DNA of 64,000 bases from Isoetes taiwanensis (GCA_021234155.1 JAJEKV010000030.1:2811842-2875841), one strand, 5' to 3'. Shown: positions 23,031 to 34,737, numbered from the stretch's first letter. Translations and numbers: made by a program. The notes: generated by a model from the letters alone, not told the origin.

Positions 23031-23840
23031 AATATGGAGGACACGCATGCACAATGGACAAGCAAGACAAGATCGTAAGAATGAGACAGAGAACAGAGGA
23101 CGAAAGCGCAGGCCAATGCTAAGGGAGAGCTACTACTTGAGATATGCTCACCACGAGTCATTATAGCCAATCCGGGTACGTAAATGGGACGGGTCGTGGA
23201 AGTACACAAGCCGTAATGCACATGGGAAAAGTATAGTAGACTACGGATAATCAATGACACTTCAAAGTAGAAATGATATCGGGATTCACGCCATCGGACC
23301 GGGCCGGTCGGCAAAAGAGAGAGCTACGCACCCATACAAAATAACACTTATGGGGAAGGATACACCCCTCGAAAGGTATGCAACAAGAGACAGAGGAAAT
23401 TAATGGAAAATGAAAATACAGCCAGAAAAGAAAATAGATGTATTTGTACAATACATTCTGAAGAAATGGGAAAATGGAATTGGGAAGCACACAGAGCGTG
23501 CATTTAGAATGGAGACAAAGCTTAATGACATAACAAGAAAAGTAGCAAAGGGAAGTATTCGAAAGAGAAAAAGAAAAAGAGGGAAAGATGCGCTCAAAGC
23601 CTCGAAATGGTATGATGATCTAATGCGTAAAAACGTAAAAGAAGGGTCAGAGAGCATAAAGGGAGGGAAACATACCAAACCGAGAAAAAGATATACCTCA
23701 AAATGCTGAGAGCAAAGAGAAACAGGAATCTGCTTCAACATCAATGGGGGCTGGCTAAGCTCCTGAAAAAACAACCCCGGAAATTCTGAAAAGGGCTCCA
23801 AAAGAAAGGACAGGGGAATCAGAAAAATAGTAGCTCACAA
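23031..23840 (+). other. LINE linker, basic region
   Basis: Between endonuclease and RT. A 99-codon frame at 23410-23709 is strongly basic (many Lys/Arg, for example 'KVAKGSIRKRKRKRGKDALK'). No domain recognised. Confidence 0.4.
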
Positions 23841-25850
23841 GAGGAAATTGGGACAGACGGTTGGGAGAAATACTTGGAGAAACTTTATAAAACAGGGGCA
23901 TCTCCAGCACCGATACCAGAACTACAAGGGATGGACAAACCGTGTTTTAATACACAGGAAGTGATGTTGGCATTGAATAGAATGGCGAATAACAAAGCCC
24001 CAGACCTATACGGGTTAACAGTGGAACTACTAAAGAGTGTAGATGCGATAATCTTAAAGCAAGTGACAGATATTTTTAATGGTATCATACACACAGGACT
24101 ACCATCCAGGTGGGCATATAACAGGGTGATACCCCTACACAAAGGGGGGAGCAGACAAGAACCGGGAAATTACAGAACTATAATGGTGAGCTCCATTTTT
24201 GCAAAATGGTTTGGAAAAGTTTTGGACAACAAGTTGAAGAATTGGGCAGAGGGGGGGAATCGGAGAGCACAAGGACAAAGGGGTTCAAAGCCGGATCACT
24301 CAACAAATAGAGACCACTTAATGACACTGGAATAATCGGAAAACGAATAGAAACCAAGGGAAGAAAATAATATGCTGCTTTGTGGATTTTAGGAAAGCGT
24401 TTGACACAGTCCCAAGGGAAAAGCTAATACAGAGGCTTATAGATATGCAGGCACCAAAGGATATGGTGGGGGCAATTGCGAGATTATACTATAATGTGTA
24501 CGCGAAAATGGAAGAAGAAGGGAAAGCGATAGATTGTGACACGGGGGTCAAACAGGGGTGCCCACTATCTCCCACATTATTTGGGATATACATAGATGCC
24601 CTGGCAGATTTTATAGCAGAACAGCAAGGGGACACAGACGCCCCTACCCTAGGGAACACCAAAGTACCCATCATGCTATATGCATGACTTGAGCATGATG
24701 GCTACGAAGAACAAAGGGATGCACAAAGTTACTTAAACCATTAGAAAATTTCGTGAAAGGACAGGGGTTGACAGCTAATCTCTGAAAAAGCCGTAATAGT
24801 CTTTTTTCGGGCAAAAGGTAGACATAAGCCGCTCGGATACTTGGGAAACGAACTAGAAGAATCAACGTAATACGAATATCCGGGATATGACGACATGGCA
24901 CGGAAAATGGGCTAAAGGGGCGGATTACAAGATTCCAAGCGACCATCGGAAGCTACTACAATATGAAAAATTTCTGCAACAAAAAGCGGGATAATAAGTC
25001 GGAAATTAAATGATACTTGTTCAAAAGAGTTGCAACTACACAGCTATATGGGGCAGAAGCCTGGGGGCCAGGGCTGACGGAGAAAAAGTGGGAAAAACAA
25101 GAAGGGATTTACAGACAATGGCATAAGCAGGAATTTAAACTAAGAACGAATACACCACAAACAACTATAGTATATGAGACAGGGCAAAAACCGATGGAAG
25201 TAAGGGCATGGGAAAGGACCATCAGATATCTTATAAGGAACAATGCAGGTGGGAAACCAAGCAAGCTAGCAAACATTGCCATCAGAGAATCAGCGAAAGC
25301 CCACATAACCGAAGGCAACGGGTGGTTCAGGGATGTAGCAATGTGGACAAGGAAATTGGGGATGAACTTGAGCGATCTCATCACTGAAGGGGAATGGAAA
25401 GACGAGTGGGCCGACAGAGCCATCGCACACATGGTCGATAACCACACGGGCCCCAAGACAATGTGGCTTATGACAGCTTTCAACCCGACAAATGATATAG
25501 GCAAATGATATACCAGGATGACATAATAGGAAAAGCCGGAGAGACACTCTAGCAAGATTCGAATGGGAAGTCACGAAATGAGGATTGAAAAGGACAGTGG
25601 CGAGGGATAGAGAGAGAGGATCGAATATGCAGAATCTGTGACAAAGGGGAAGTGGAAGATGAGAATCATATGCTAAATGACTGCCCGGTATATGAAAGCA
25701 TCAGGAATAAGTACAGAAATATAAGGTGGGGACAGCCCGTACACATTATGATGACAAAGTCAGAAACAAGGAAGGACCTGGCAGACGCAATACGGGAAAT
25801 GACGGCCAGGCACCGAGAAAAACACAAAGAAAAAGGGTTTCTGTTATGAA
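23841..25850 (+). pseudogene. LINE reverse transcriptase and CCHC tail, broken
   Basis: RT frame 1 (23874-24335): 'LNRMANNKAPDLYGLTVELL', 'NRVIPLHKGGSRQEPGNYRT'. After a shift near 24330, frame 2 (24382-24687): 'DFRKAFDTVPREKL' (catalytic Asp), 'GVKQGCPLSPTLFGIYIDAL', ending at the YADD site where 'MLYA' meets a TGA; two bases are missing and the following frame resumes with 'DLSMMATKN'. Downstream, 25017-25508 carries the thumb/C-terminal region (LYGAEAWGPGLTEKKWEKQE) and 25629-25849 a C-x2-C...H...C finger (CRICDKGEVEDENHMLNDCP). Product would be the element's polymerase; at least four lesions inactivate it as read. Confidence 0.8.
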
Positions 25851-26110
25851 CGCCAGAGAAGCGCAACATAAACACCCTGAAAAAGTTCAGCTCAAAGCTG
25901 ATTGATAACGACGTGCCCGTGCACGGTCATGAAGCCGATCCAAAGCTGGGTGCCGGTATTAATAGAGAAAAGTCAAGCCTTCAGAAAAGGCTACATTGTA
26001 AATCAGCATGATGTGCTAGTAGCACCCGTAAGGGAGCTCGCCCATGCTACATAAGTCCACGGGCCTCAGGGTACAAGGGACAATAATGTATCTATCTATC
26101 TATCTATCTA
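25851..26110 (+). repeat. LINE 3' UTR and TATC tail
   Basis: About 235 bp of non-coding sequence after the last stop, ending in five to six TATC units followed by TTCATCT/TCTTA microsatellite-like DNA to 26155. Short tandem tails are typical 3' ends of some LINE clades. Confidence 0.6.
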
Positions 26111-26173
26111 ATATTCATCTTGAAATAGAATTCATCTTATCTTATCTTATCTATTGTTGTTGTCCTTGCCTGA

Positions 26174-26350
26174 GATGAGAATTTGCTGAAGAAAATGGTC
26201 AGAGATGGTGTAGCCTTCAAAGTTTTCAATCTTGTTGCTGCTAGTCCACAGATCTTCACCGAGGTAAAACCTATCATGAAAGCAGCATGCGGAATCTGCT
26301 ATGTGATCAGACCAACTGAAAGAATAGAGTTTGGTTCTAGCCAGAGTTAG
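26174..26350 (+). CDS. short coding-like fragment, unknown
   Basis: A 58-codon open stretch without a good start reads 'ENLLKKMVRDGVAFKVFNLV' then 'PIMKAACGICYVIRPTERIE'. Its composition is protein-like and unlike the surrounding AT-rich spacer. I do not recognise it; it may be an exon relic or chance. Confidence 0.2.
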   Translation, partial: DENLLKKMVRDGVAFKVFNLVAASPQIFTEVKPIMKAACGICYVIRPTERIEFGSSQS

Positions 26351-26745
26351 ATTCTGAGAAGAAAAAAGACTGATCTAGGCACTACTTTCTCGAGGAAGAG
26401 AATTTTTGAGGTTCTTATTTTTTATATAACTATGAGTTACTAGTTGAACTCACCATAGATCATATAGTCATCAATTTCCAAGTGCCCTAAACTTTGATTA
26501 ATTTAATTCCATGTGATGCTCCCCATATCTATACGATGTTCCCATCGTATAAATACAGAAAATTCCCCTCCCATGGCAACTCAATCACCACGAAAATGCC
26601 CTCCGTCTGACTCAGACCACTTATGTTGGCCAATTGTCTAGGTGAAGGGCACGGGAGGTGTCATTCGCCTCACGCCTCCTATGGGATATCCTATATTCCG
26701 GAAGCGTACATACATGTAGAACTAGCCACAATATATATAAATAAT

Positions 26746-26775
26746 ACTAGTAATGGGTGCCCGGCATTGCCGGGC
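26746..26775 (-). mobile_element. Helitron-like 3' end with hairpin (end 1)
   Basis: On the minus strand a perfect 7-bp-stem hairpin GCCCGGCAATGCCGGGC (26759-26775) is followed after 8 nt by CTAGT, the layout of a Helitron 3' terminus (hairpin then CTRRT). An AT-rich flank abuts the end. The element body would extend rightwards. No Rep/helicase gene is visible in the window. Confidence 0.5.
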
Positions 26776-27089
26776 ATAGATACAGCTCTATTGTAGAGAT
26801 ATGAAGCTGTTAGATCTATGCATTCCTAGCAAGGAGCTGTCTAAAGCCTCGGTTGTGTATTCTTAGGAAGGAGTTGCCCAATGCATTGAATAGTGCAGTA
26901 TATGATTTAGTAACTTTTTCCTTATTTGAGTGGGAGGGAGAGGAACTTGGTTTTTAGCTTGAAACAATATGAGAATTGAACTTGGTTCCTTACATCTGCT
27001 GATGATGTTGCCTCTTGTTACATTTGTATGTAAAGTTGAGTTTGCAGTTTTTGTATTCAATATGCTAAGAAAGAAAGGAGGGCGAGCAT

Positions 27090-27600
27090 AAGGGGCACAA
27101 ACCATTAACACACAACTAACATTATTAACACAAACCATTAACACACAACTAACATTATTAACACAAACCATTGCATTTGACACATTTAAATTAAATCCCC
27201 CTTAAACCCCCTTTGGTTTGGGTGCATATTCACACGGGGGGTTACTACGAGCAACGAGAGCTGTCGGATGAGCATATTTGCCCTTTATTCCAAGATCTGG
27301 ACCGTATATAGCGATCCTCGTTTGTGGGGTATGCGTGTACAAGTTTTTGTATACTGTATATTAAGTTTTACAAAATACTATAAGGTTTGAGATAATGTAC
27401 TTAATGGTGTTAATTTTGTACATGTATTGTAAATTTTTTGAGGCTCTCGCTGCCCTACGTAACCCCCCGTGTGAATATGCACCCAAACCAAAGGGGGTTT
27501 AAGGGGGATTTAATTTAAATGTGTCAAATGCAATGGTTTGTGTTAATAATGTTAGTTGTGTGTTAATGGTTTGTGTTAACTAAAAAAAATTTTGGCCCCT
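27090..27600. repeat. foldback element with ~155-bp inverted arms
   Basis: The left arm (27090-27260) and right arm (27443-27600) are reverse complements over most of their length, including AATCCCCCTTAAACCCCC and GTGTGAATATGCACCCAAAC. The loop (27261-27442) is AT-rich. The left arm has a tandemly repeated 35-40-bp block (ACACAAACCATTAACACAC) not doubled on the right, and the right arm has ~20 bp (a T-rich tract near 27585) absent from the left. Likely a non-autonomous foldback/MITE; no clear target-site duplication. Confidence 0.8.
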
Positions 27601-27649
27601 TCGGGGCCTTAAGGATCGTGTAGGGGTGTAGAAGAGAACGTATATTAGT

Positions 27650-28400
27650 AGGCACAATTGCAAGAATATTGGGAATGCTGCTTCTGATTTATGCCATCTG
27701 GTGTTTGAATAAGTTAATGAAGAACAAATCCAAAAAGAGTCCTCTTCCTGACCGTCGCCAATTTACCTACAAAGAGCTCAAGCTTGCAACAAACAATTTC
27801 AACAAAAATGAGATACTAGGGGAAGGAGGATATGGCTGTGTTTTTAAGAAATTTATTCAAGGTGGTGAACAGGATCATCAAAAAAACGCAAACAGAGTGA
27901 AAAATACATGATTGCAGAGGCAGACATAATGGGCAGACTTAATAACCCTAATATGGTTCAGCTCAAGGGTGGCGTTACCACAGTGGAGCATTGCTACTAG
28001 TCTATGAATACCTTCAAAATGACAGCCTAGATGATCATTTATTCAAAGAAGAAATAAATCTGCCATGGCATACTAGATACAATATTCTGAAAGGATTAGC
28101 ATCTGCCATACTTTACCTTCATGAAGGAACATAGCTGAAAATCATACATAGGGACATAAAAGCAAGCAACATTATGCTGGATGTAAATTTCAACACCAAA
28201 TTAGAAGATTTTGGGCTTGCTAGAATCGCCCAACTAGATGAATCTAAACAACAAAGCAGCCTGGTAACCAGGTTATTTAGCACCGGAGTTGCTTAAATCA
28301 TTCAAAGCAACAGCTGCTTCAGATCTGTACAGTTGCGGGGTTCTAGCATTACCAAAATTCAGTCTGGCAAGTCACAATCTCTGGATATGCTGATCCCCAA
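27650..28400 (+). pseudogene. L-type lectin receptor kinase, kinase-domain relic
   Basis: Begins with the end of a transmembrane helix (GMLLLIYAIWCL) and juxtamembrane 'RRQFTYKELKLATNNFNKNE', then the glycine loop GEGGYG at 27819. Shifted frames then give 'DIMGRLNNPNMVQLKGG', 'LPWHTRYNILKGLASAILYL', [12 protein letters not shown] near 28145, EDFGLARI near 28205 and '[10 protein letters not shown]' near 28270. The [18 protein letters not shown] combination is typical of lectin receptor-like kinases. The invariant Lys region after the loop is lost, DFG is preceded by Glu, and the C-lobe ends early. At least three frameshifts/stops; no lectin domain upstream (the foldback element sits there). 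Confidence 0.75.
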
Positions 28401-28477
28401 GAAGCTGAATGTGCTGCAAAATTTTATATAAGAACCTAAGACTATTATATCAGGCCCTAGAATTCAAATGAATATAC

Positions 28478-28728
28478 CTGGAGCATCGATTTCTGGCATT
28501 ACCCTAACTCCGACAGATCGTGCATAGCTGATAATCTTCTTCACATCTGCAGGATAATACGTGAAGCGGGAACCGTAAGAGCCTTTAGCAGACAGATCGG
28601 GCTCTGACGAAATATGAATGGGAAAAGACTGCGAACCCGTGATGTGCCAATGGAAAACATTAAGCTTATTATGCCCCAGAATGCCTGCAACGAGGTAAAA
28701 ATTTCTAGATGTATCAAAAAGAACACCC
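28478..28728 (-). pseudogene. beta-hexosaminidase (GH20) exon(s)
   Basis: The minus-strand frame encodes [54 protein letters not shown] and [19 protein letters not shown], the central block of plant vacuolar/secreted beta-N-acetylhexosaminidases, which trim GlcNAc from N-glycans. About ten residues expected between 'YLVAGIL' and 'HNKLNVFHW' are missing. Borders look like splice sites: CACAG before GGGTGTTC and CCAG followed by GTATAT. The catalytic Asp-Glu segment is not present and no other exons are recognisable nearby, so this is an isolated exon relic, perhaps carried by a transposon. Confidence 0.75.
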
Positions 28729-28899
28729 CTGTGTGGAAACAGAGCACAACCCATTGCTATTCCACAAAATCTTGTTACTTGGGTAAAAGCTTTGTCTCTC
28801 CCTCCAAGCAATGAATGCTTCGATTCCACAAACCCCTCTGGGCAAGTGCTTGGATGCTATTAACACAACCATAACCTGCGGCTCTGTCATCCATCTACA

Positions 28900-29528
28900 A
28901 ATCACAGGTCCGAGTTTTTTCTTTCCACCTTGTCTATAAGGAAGCTCAAAATATGCAGCCGGCCCTGTCCCTGCGGCCCCTGCCCTACCCTGTAATCGCT
29001 AAAGCAAGAAGAGCTACAAAAATAGGTTCGGATCCATCTTCACCCTGTAAAATGATTTCAGAACTAAAAAGGAAAAGGTTTTCTAGAAAGAAAAGGGGGT
29101 TACAGGAGAGACATGCAAGATGGACTTCCACAAAGGGCTCCTCTGTAAGGCCTTTAATATGGCTAAGAACATCCTCCTCTTCGAAAGGATCTCACCATCG
29201 CTCCTCCACAGACCCTTCTTTGCTTTCTTCCTTCAGAGTCGCCCCTTGAGACCCATCTGTGGTGCTCGAATCTGGACTACAACATTCTTCCGACTCCATA
29301 GCTTCTTCTCGTCTTGTTCTTCTGCAGACCACAGAGAAAAATTTCTGGAAACTCCCAGAACCTACTAGGCTGTACAATCTGGAATCCATCTAGTTGCACA
29401 AAAAATCATGAGATGTGGCTCATAACCCTAAAATACCTTTGTTCGATGCCTGCATGTTTGATTTTCAGATATGTAGAGAAATCATAGGTATGACCATTGA
29501 AAAATGCCACTAAATTTGGAGTGATAGT
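28900..29528. other. no clear gene
   Basis: Minus-strand frames at 29192-29389 and, in another phase, further left give acidic peptides (EESKEGSVEERW) with protein-like composition but no recognised family. They might be further exons of a decayed gene. Confidence 0.2.
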
Positions 29529-29651
29529 ATGTGCACTCTAGATATACCGATTAGTATGTCTCGCAAAATACAGTCATCAAATCATATAAAAACTATTGAT
29601 AAAAAGGTATAAAAATACAAAAGAAACCCCCTGTTATTATGCTACATATTG
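29529..29651 (+). repeat. dispersed repeat family R1, copy 2
   Basis: Same block as 508-638: starts GTGCACTCTAGATATACC, contains ATCAAATCATATAAAAAC and ends CTGTTATTATGCTACATATT. Flanks differ from copy 1. Confidence 0.6.
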
Positions 29652-31900
29652 CATGACAAATGTCCGAACAACATGTCTAACACACTTCATCCATTTAGTG
29701 AAGGGCTTGACTGAAGTAGTGAAATGCATGCCCTTAGCACTCTCCATCCCTCATTATGACAACATATGTGTAGGATATCATAAAATCTAAATTACTAAAT
29801 GATTACTTGTTGCTTGTTGATGTATGGCTTGCAAATGGGATTGTAAGAGAAGGCTGAGATGTTTTTTAGTTTTGTAAACAATTAGGGTATGAAGGTGATC
29901 ATTGTTGTCAGGCATTCAACGTGAATTTGTAAAAGCTCAAATCATCGCTCAAAATCTACCTTAACATGTAAATAAATAAGTTGCTTTCTATTCACAAAGC
30001 TTGGAGTCTGCAATTCTCTAAAGATCACCCATAGATATTGTTCATCATTTGACCATCCTCTACACATTTGCTATCTGTCTATTTTGTAATTCACAACATT
30101 GACCATTGGTTGGAATAAAACATTCATGGATGTTAAAAACTTGAAAATTGGACAGCCTTGGATAACCCAAGCACAATTTGAAGACAATTTGAAGACGACT
30201 AAAAAACTATGATAGTATGGAGACCAATTGTTTGTTTTTTATTTGTTCAAACTCACAAAGCGAATGTGCAGATTCATTGTTGCCCACAGCAGTTGCAAGT
30301 CTAATTGCAATTTAATGATTACCTACTTGCATGTATCTTCTTTTCACAGTTCTAGACTGGAGTTAATTGCCTCTATAAAAGGATGCAACTTGATGAATGA
30401 GGTCAATACTATGTCTGCAAAGCTGGAACTTGATGAATGAGACCAATAGTGTTGTGTACAGGAATTCGGAATTTTGGTTGCTATCCTAGATATACCTAGA
30501 AGGTGCAGCAAATAATGCATAAATATACGCCTAGGCCTTCTCCATGTCACGTTGTACAAAGGGCCACAAACAAACTGAATACTGGGAAAATTCAAGCAGG
30601 GAAGACCTTTCAAACATTCATGGGTCTCTGGACCTGCAATTTAACAGCCTGCAATCTGCAACCAGCATAAAAAATACAGTTGATGCAAGTCTTACTAAAG
30701 CAACATCTCCCATATGCTGCAACTTCTATAGTCCCGACAGGGCATTCAGGCTTCAAGATGCAGATAGACTTCTGAGGTAACCTGACGACTTATAGCAATG
30801 TGTCACTGAACATTCCATGCATCGTCTGCAGAAAAATCATAAAGGGTAAGTTATAGATTCTTTAAGAGTTAAGAAACATTAATGGACAGAAAATAGAAAT
30901 TGAGCAGATCAGAAGTTGCAGCCATAAAAGCTACAACGCTTAGATCGATGTGGCAAAAAATGACAATAATTCTTTGCCTCAGCACCAACCCAGCACAATT
31001 AAAATGATTAAGAGGCTACCAACACCAGTGGTTTAGATGGCAAACTTCATGAGCTAGATGCACAGGTCATCGTGTTAGTGCAGAAAATGTCATTCTAACT
31101 TTTTTTCAAAAGCATGTAAGGCTGAAACGATGGGCATGAGTGTATTCAAGCATGGAATAGATGTGCAAACTTTTGCTATTGAACAATCAAAAACATTTCA
31201 TCATAGGCAAGATATGGAAAAGAAGCTTAACCTACTGATTGTTGACGTAATCGTAGAACACATGCACCTAAATAAATGAACCTAGCTATGTCAGGATAGC
31301 ACCATATTATTGAGAAGAGAACATTCTCTTACCTGTGCTGTAATGGCATCTACTAAGTTATCGTCAATTGAGGTATGCATAGAAGATCAATGATAATATC
31401 ATAGCAGTTATTTCTTGCCACGTAATATCACCTGCTATGGCCCATGTTAGTCCTCCATCAAGCATTTTCTCATCAAACAATAAAGAACCCAGAATAGAAA
31501 ACAGAAAGGCTGCTTACTTTGTAAAAAGACCTGCACAGAGTTTGATGCAGAAAAAAGAAAGCAGACTTTTATTCTGGTCCAAGCAGACATGCTATAATAT
31601 AATGGAGTTCCATGGCCACATTTATAAGAGCTGATGGTGTTTCCGAGAACTTCATCCATTCATGCTTTAGAATTTCATGACTTCAAAACTCTTTGCCTAT
31701 CCCATTGCTTGTCAAAATGAAGAGTTACAATGAAACTCATATGAATTAAACGCAGGGTATTGCTATTAAATCATGTAGATGACGACATCATAGACATTAG
31801 TTATTTGTATACAGAAGAACCAAAAGGTTCAAACTACTTGTCTGGCTGGTGATGGAAATTGAATAAATAAATAAATTGAATGTTCATATCTGCAGCACAT
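29652..31900. other. AT-rich DNA without recognisable genes
   Basis: Only short chance-like frames. No repeat with another part of the window was noticed. Could be intronic or intergenic. Confidence 0.4.
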
Positions 31901-31913
31901 GAAGAGAACAGCA

Positions 31914-32026
31914 AACTCTGAGAAAGCGAAATAAATCAAAATCATATTTGCAAAATATCATATTGCCTGACTGGACATCATCTCTGAGAAAGCGAAAGAA
32001 ATCAAAATCATATTTGCAAAATAAAC
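31914..32026 (+). repeat. tandem duplication, ~45-bp unit
   Basis: CTCTGAGAAAGCGAAA plus AAATCAAAATCATATTTGCA occurs at about 31917 and again at 31982, separated by 20 bp. Confidence 0.7.
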
Positions 32027-32233
32027 TCGATATCTGAAGAATAATGTGAATAAGAACTTGATCATCTTCACAACTTCTCTTTGTTGTAAATTGCCAAAAC
32101 TCAAGAGAACTGTGGACAGAAAGGGTATATGATTGATATCTATGTGTCAATCTGTTCCCACTGTGAAAAAACATCCAGAATCAGAGATATCGGCCATTTC
32201 AAACAATAAAGAACAGGTTCAAAAGAAACACAC

Positions 32234-32396
32234 CTCCACTTGAATTCGCAGCAGAGCACTGACAAAAAATGACTGCATAGCAAAAACATTGATGCACATA
32301 ACTGCCAACAGATATGACTTTCCTCCCTGTAACAAACTATAGCTCACAGCTATTCCCACCAGGTTCAAACATAATGCAGGAATCAGAAATACCTGG
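32234..32396 (-). CDS. putative exon of a membrane protein, unknown family
   Basis: On the minus strand a 163-nt block has an acceptor-like TGCAG before it and GTGGAG|GTGTGT after it. It encodes a hydrophobic stretch (VFLIPALCLNLVGIAVSYSL, then LLAVMCINVFAMQSFFVSAL) that fits one or two transmembrane helices. A similarly hydrophobic minus-strand block with an acceptor lies at about 32575-32690 (ATISIMHPMPSSVWICLLAV). Together they look like successive exons of one decayed membrane-protein gene. I cannot name the family. Confidence 0.35.
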
Positions 32397-32779
32397 CTGC
32401 ATTCAGTATACAACATGGAAACGTTAAGACCAAAAAACGAAGAGCCTTTAACGACACACTTATAACAGCCGAATTTGCATGCAGCCGAAACTTGCCAGCA
32501 TCTCTATCCTAGGCAGCCGGCCAGATCTTGTATGCTAGAACCAAATCATATGCATGGCCCATGAATCAGGGTAACGAAACCAAGTTTGAGAAGACCGCCA
32601 GAAGACAAATCCACACTGAGCTTGGCATGGGATGCATGATACTGATCGTGGCATGGTATGCGCCGATCCTCCTCGCCAGCTGCAATCGAGCAGAAAGAGG
32701 AAACATGCTCAGAAATAGGAACCCAACTAAAATCATACGGATAAAGGGAAAATTAGACCCTAAAAAAACTTGTTTCGAT

Positions 32780-32902
32780 TTTTGGATAGCCGGAATATTT
32801 TGCTGGCAACTAAAATCTTTAAAACCTTTGAAAACCAACCTGAAAAAAAAAATCTAAAAAATTTTCCACTTGACGCAAAAACTGAATTTAAACAATAGGA
32901 TG
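32780..32902 (-). repeat. dispersed repeat family R2, copy 1
   Basis: Read on the minus strand from 32902 it begins ATCCTATTGTTTAAATT and continues through T-rich blocks (GGATTTTT/AGATTTTTT, CAGGTTGG, AAGGTTTT, CCAAAAATCG) in the same order as copies 34926-35075, 53422-53670 and 53779-54026. Clearly related but the most diverged copy. Confidence 0.5.
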
Positions 32903-34229
32903 CCACTACGAAGGGTGGCCCATCTATCATCCATACGAACAACATAATACTAACATAACTTATAAGATGCATCATGATAAATGAGGGTTCTACCCTGGGC
33001 TCAGACTCAAGGGGTCAACTGATGGTCAGGGTCTCCGTATAATAACAGATAGAATCATGACAATGGCCTTGGCTAGCATAGAACAATGGCTAAGGTAGTC
33101 CATTCCATCCATCCCTTCTGTGCACACTTTGTAGATAGGCTGAAACATGTTATAACATGATTGTAGCCTTTTGGAGATGTAATCTCATGGAATCATTCTC
33201 TGAGACTACTCTAGGTTGCATCTGCTCGGTCCGATGAGGCAGGAAAGAGATGAATCCCAGCACAATAGCTCCATGGGTGGCTAGAGGATCGTGCCACCAC
33301 TAGTACCCACGCATCCATACTCGACTTACCTCCTAAAATCCATAGGTCAGCTCACTGCATCTATCGAGCCCAGGACGTCCCACCAGACAGTGCCTGCAAC
33401 CTAGGAGGTGTCGGACCCATATTTGGCCCACAAGCGGTGATCAGCTATAAGCCTAGCAAACTATAGAAGCCTCAATCGCCACACTCAGCAAGGTTCCACA
33501 TCCACATCACCATTGTGTCCGTTATATGGTGCTCAATCTTGACATAGCAACTACAACCAGGTGGGTCCTTGTGCATAGGCCGCATTTATTGGGATTTATG
33601 GGATTGTAGCTAGAAACATCTCTATTCCTACTAGTTGGTCTCTACACCCCTTATCCCACAAGCAAAAGAGGTGCAATAAAAGAACTACCATAAATCATAA
33701 ATCCACTCACAACTTCAAATATAGCATCGGTAAGAGATTAATCATCCATCTAAACAAGCAAGGGTTAATCTCTATCTAGAATCTCAAGCTAGCTAGGCCT
33801 ACTAACCGGTATTTGAGCTAGATCCCCACATCTCTTAGGTTCTCCATGCTCTGCTAGTTGAATAAGCTCCTCCTTCTTCTCCAATTCCTGGGGATTCAGT
33901 ATTCTTTGCAGTACGGGACATGTGCATGCAATAACGGGAGGTTCTTTTTACCATTTCATATTTGTATACTTATAATAGGGGGTTTTTTCGCCATTATCTG
34001 GGGCAAAATATATATTTTAGGGGTTAAATTTGCTTTCAAAGGTCAATATACTAGGGATGTTTTTGGGCACCCTTCTCACACAGATGTCCATACCCTTTTA
34101 TTACTGAGTGCATCCCCCGGGCTCCAATTGGCCCCAGATCGAATTGGGACAAATTGGAGCTTCAATTTGGCTAAACTAAATTTGGCAGTTTTCCCTTGCC
34201 CAACTGATTTGGGCTAGATGGCAATTTCG
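32903..34229 (-). other. possible long LTR body, no genes
   Basis: No protein frame is convincing. Read on the minus strand, this stretch follows the presumed LTR start at 34558 and could be the rest of that LTR and leader; its far border is not identifiable. Confidence 0.25.
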
Positions 34230-34737
34230 TAAGCTAAGCTATTAATAATTAATTGCTAATTGAATTGATTATTCATTGAGTTAATATATGCCTCTCTAAA
34301 ATTAGAGTTTTGCCCTAATTTTGAATTAGGGTTTGGGACTAATGCAAACGGCAAGTTTAACTTGTCCAACCGGTTGGTGCCACATGACGCCTAGGTTCCC
34401 CATAATTAATTAACATAGTTAATGTTAATTACCCTGCATACAGTCAATGTAATGTACTACCCCATTAGGTCAACACATAAATGGTCATAAATGGTCAATA
34501 CCTCTGGTGACATGTCATGTATTTGTATTTGTAGCTTATAACTACGTGGAACGTCACATTCCCCCCCATCTTAGAAATGATATTGTCCTCAGCATGATGA
34601 CTATTCGTGCTCTTGGGTAACACATCACATGCTACAAGGTACAGTCCCCCTCTTTTAAAAGGTGTCGTGAGATTATAAGTCACACAAAAGTTGTTATTTT
34701 CAAATTGACCAAATTTGAAATGACACATAATGCGCAA
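34230..34737 (-). mobile_element. LTR-retrotransposon remnant: pol end, polypurine tract, LTR start
   Basis: On the minus strand a short frame ending 'HHAEDNIISKMGG' runs into GATGGGGGGGAA, a typical plant LTR-element polypurine tract, followed at 34558 by TGTGACGTTCC, a plausible TG start of an LTR extending leftwards. The final acidic residues followed by 'S.mGG' are common at the end of Ty3/Gypsy polyproteins. No second LTR or further pol sequence is seen to the right, so this would be a truncated element. Confidence 0.4.

Larger units (their letters stand above)
22060..26110 (+). mobile_element. non-LTR retrotransposon (LINE), degenerate
   Basis: Order on the plus strand: basic N-terminal region, endonuclease relics, reverse transcriptase, C-terminal CCHC finger, 3' UTR and a TATC tail at 26089-26110. 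No RNase H domain and no LTRs. Frames are interrupted repeatedly, so it is a fossil copy as read. It starts directly at the 3' LTR border; its missing 5' part may be the similar purine-rich sequence left of 5037. Confidence 0.75.

Noticed and set aside
32566-32838. 90-codon minus-strand hydrophobic ORF as one gene
   Set aside because: Its first third is repeat R2 and an acceptor-like TTGCAG lies inside; only the later part may be an exon.
33858-34217. 119-codon plus-strand ORF
   Set aside because: No domain, and it lies in DNA that looks like the LTR of the minus-strand remnant.
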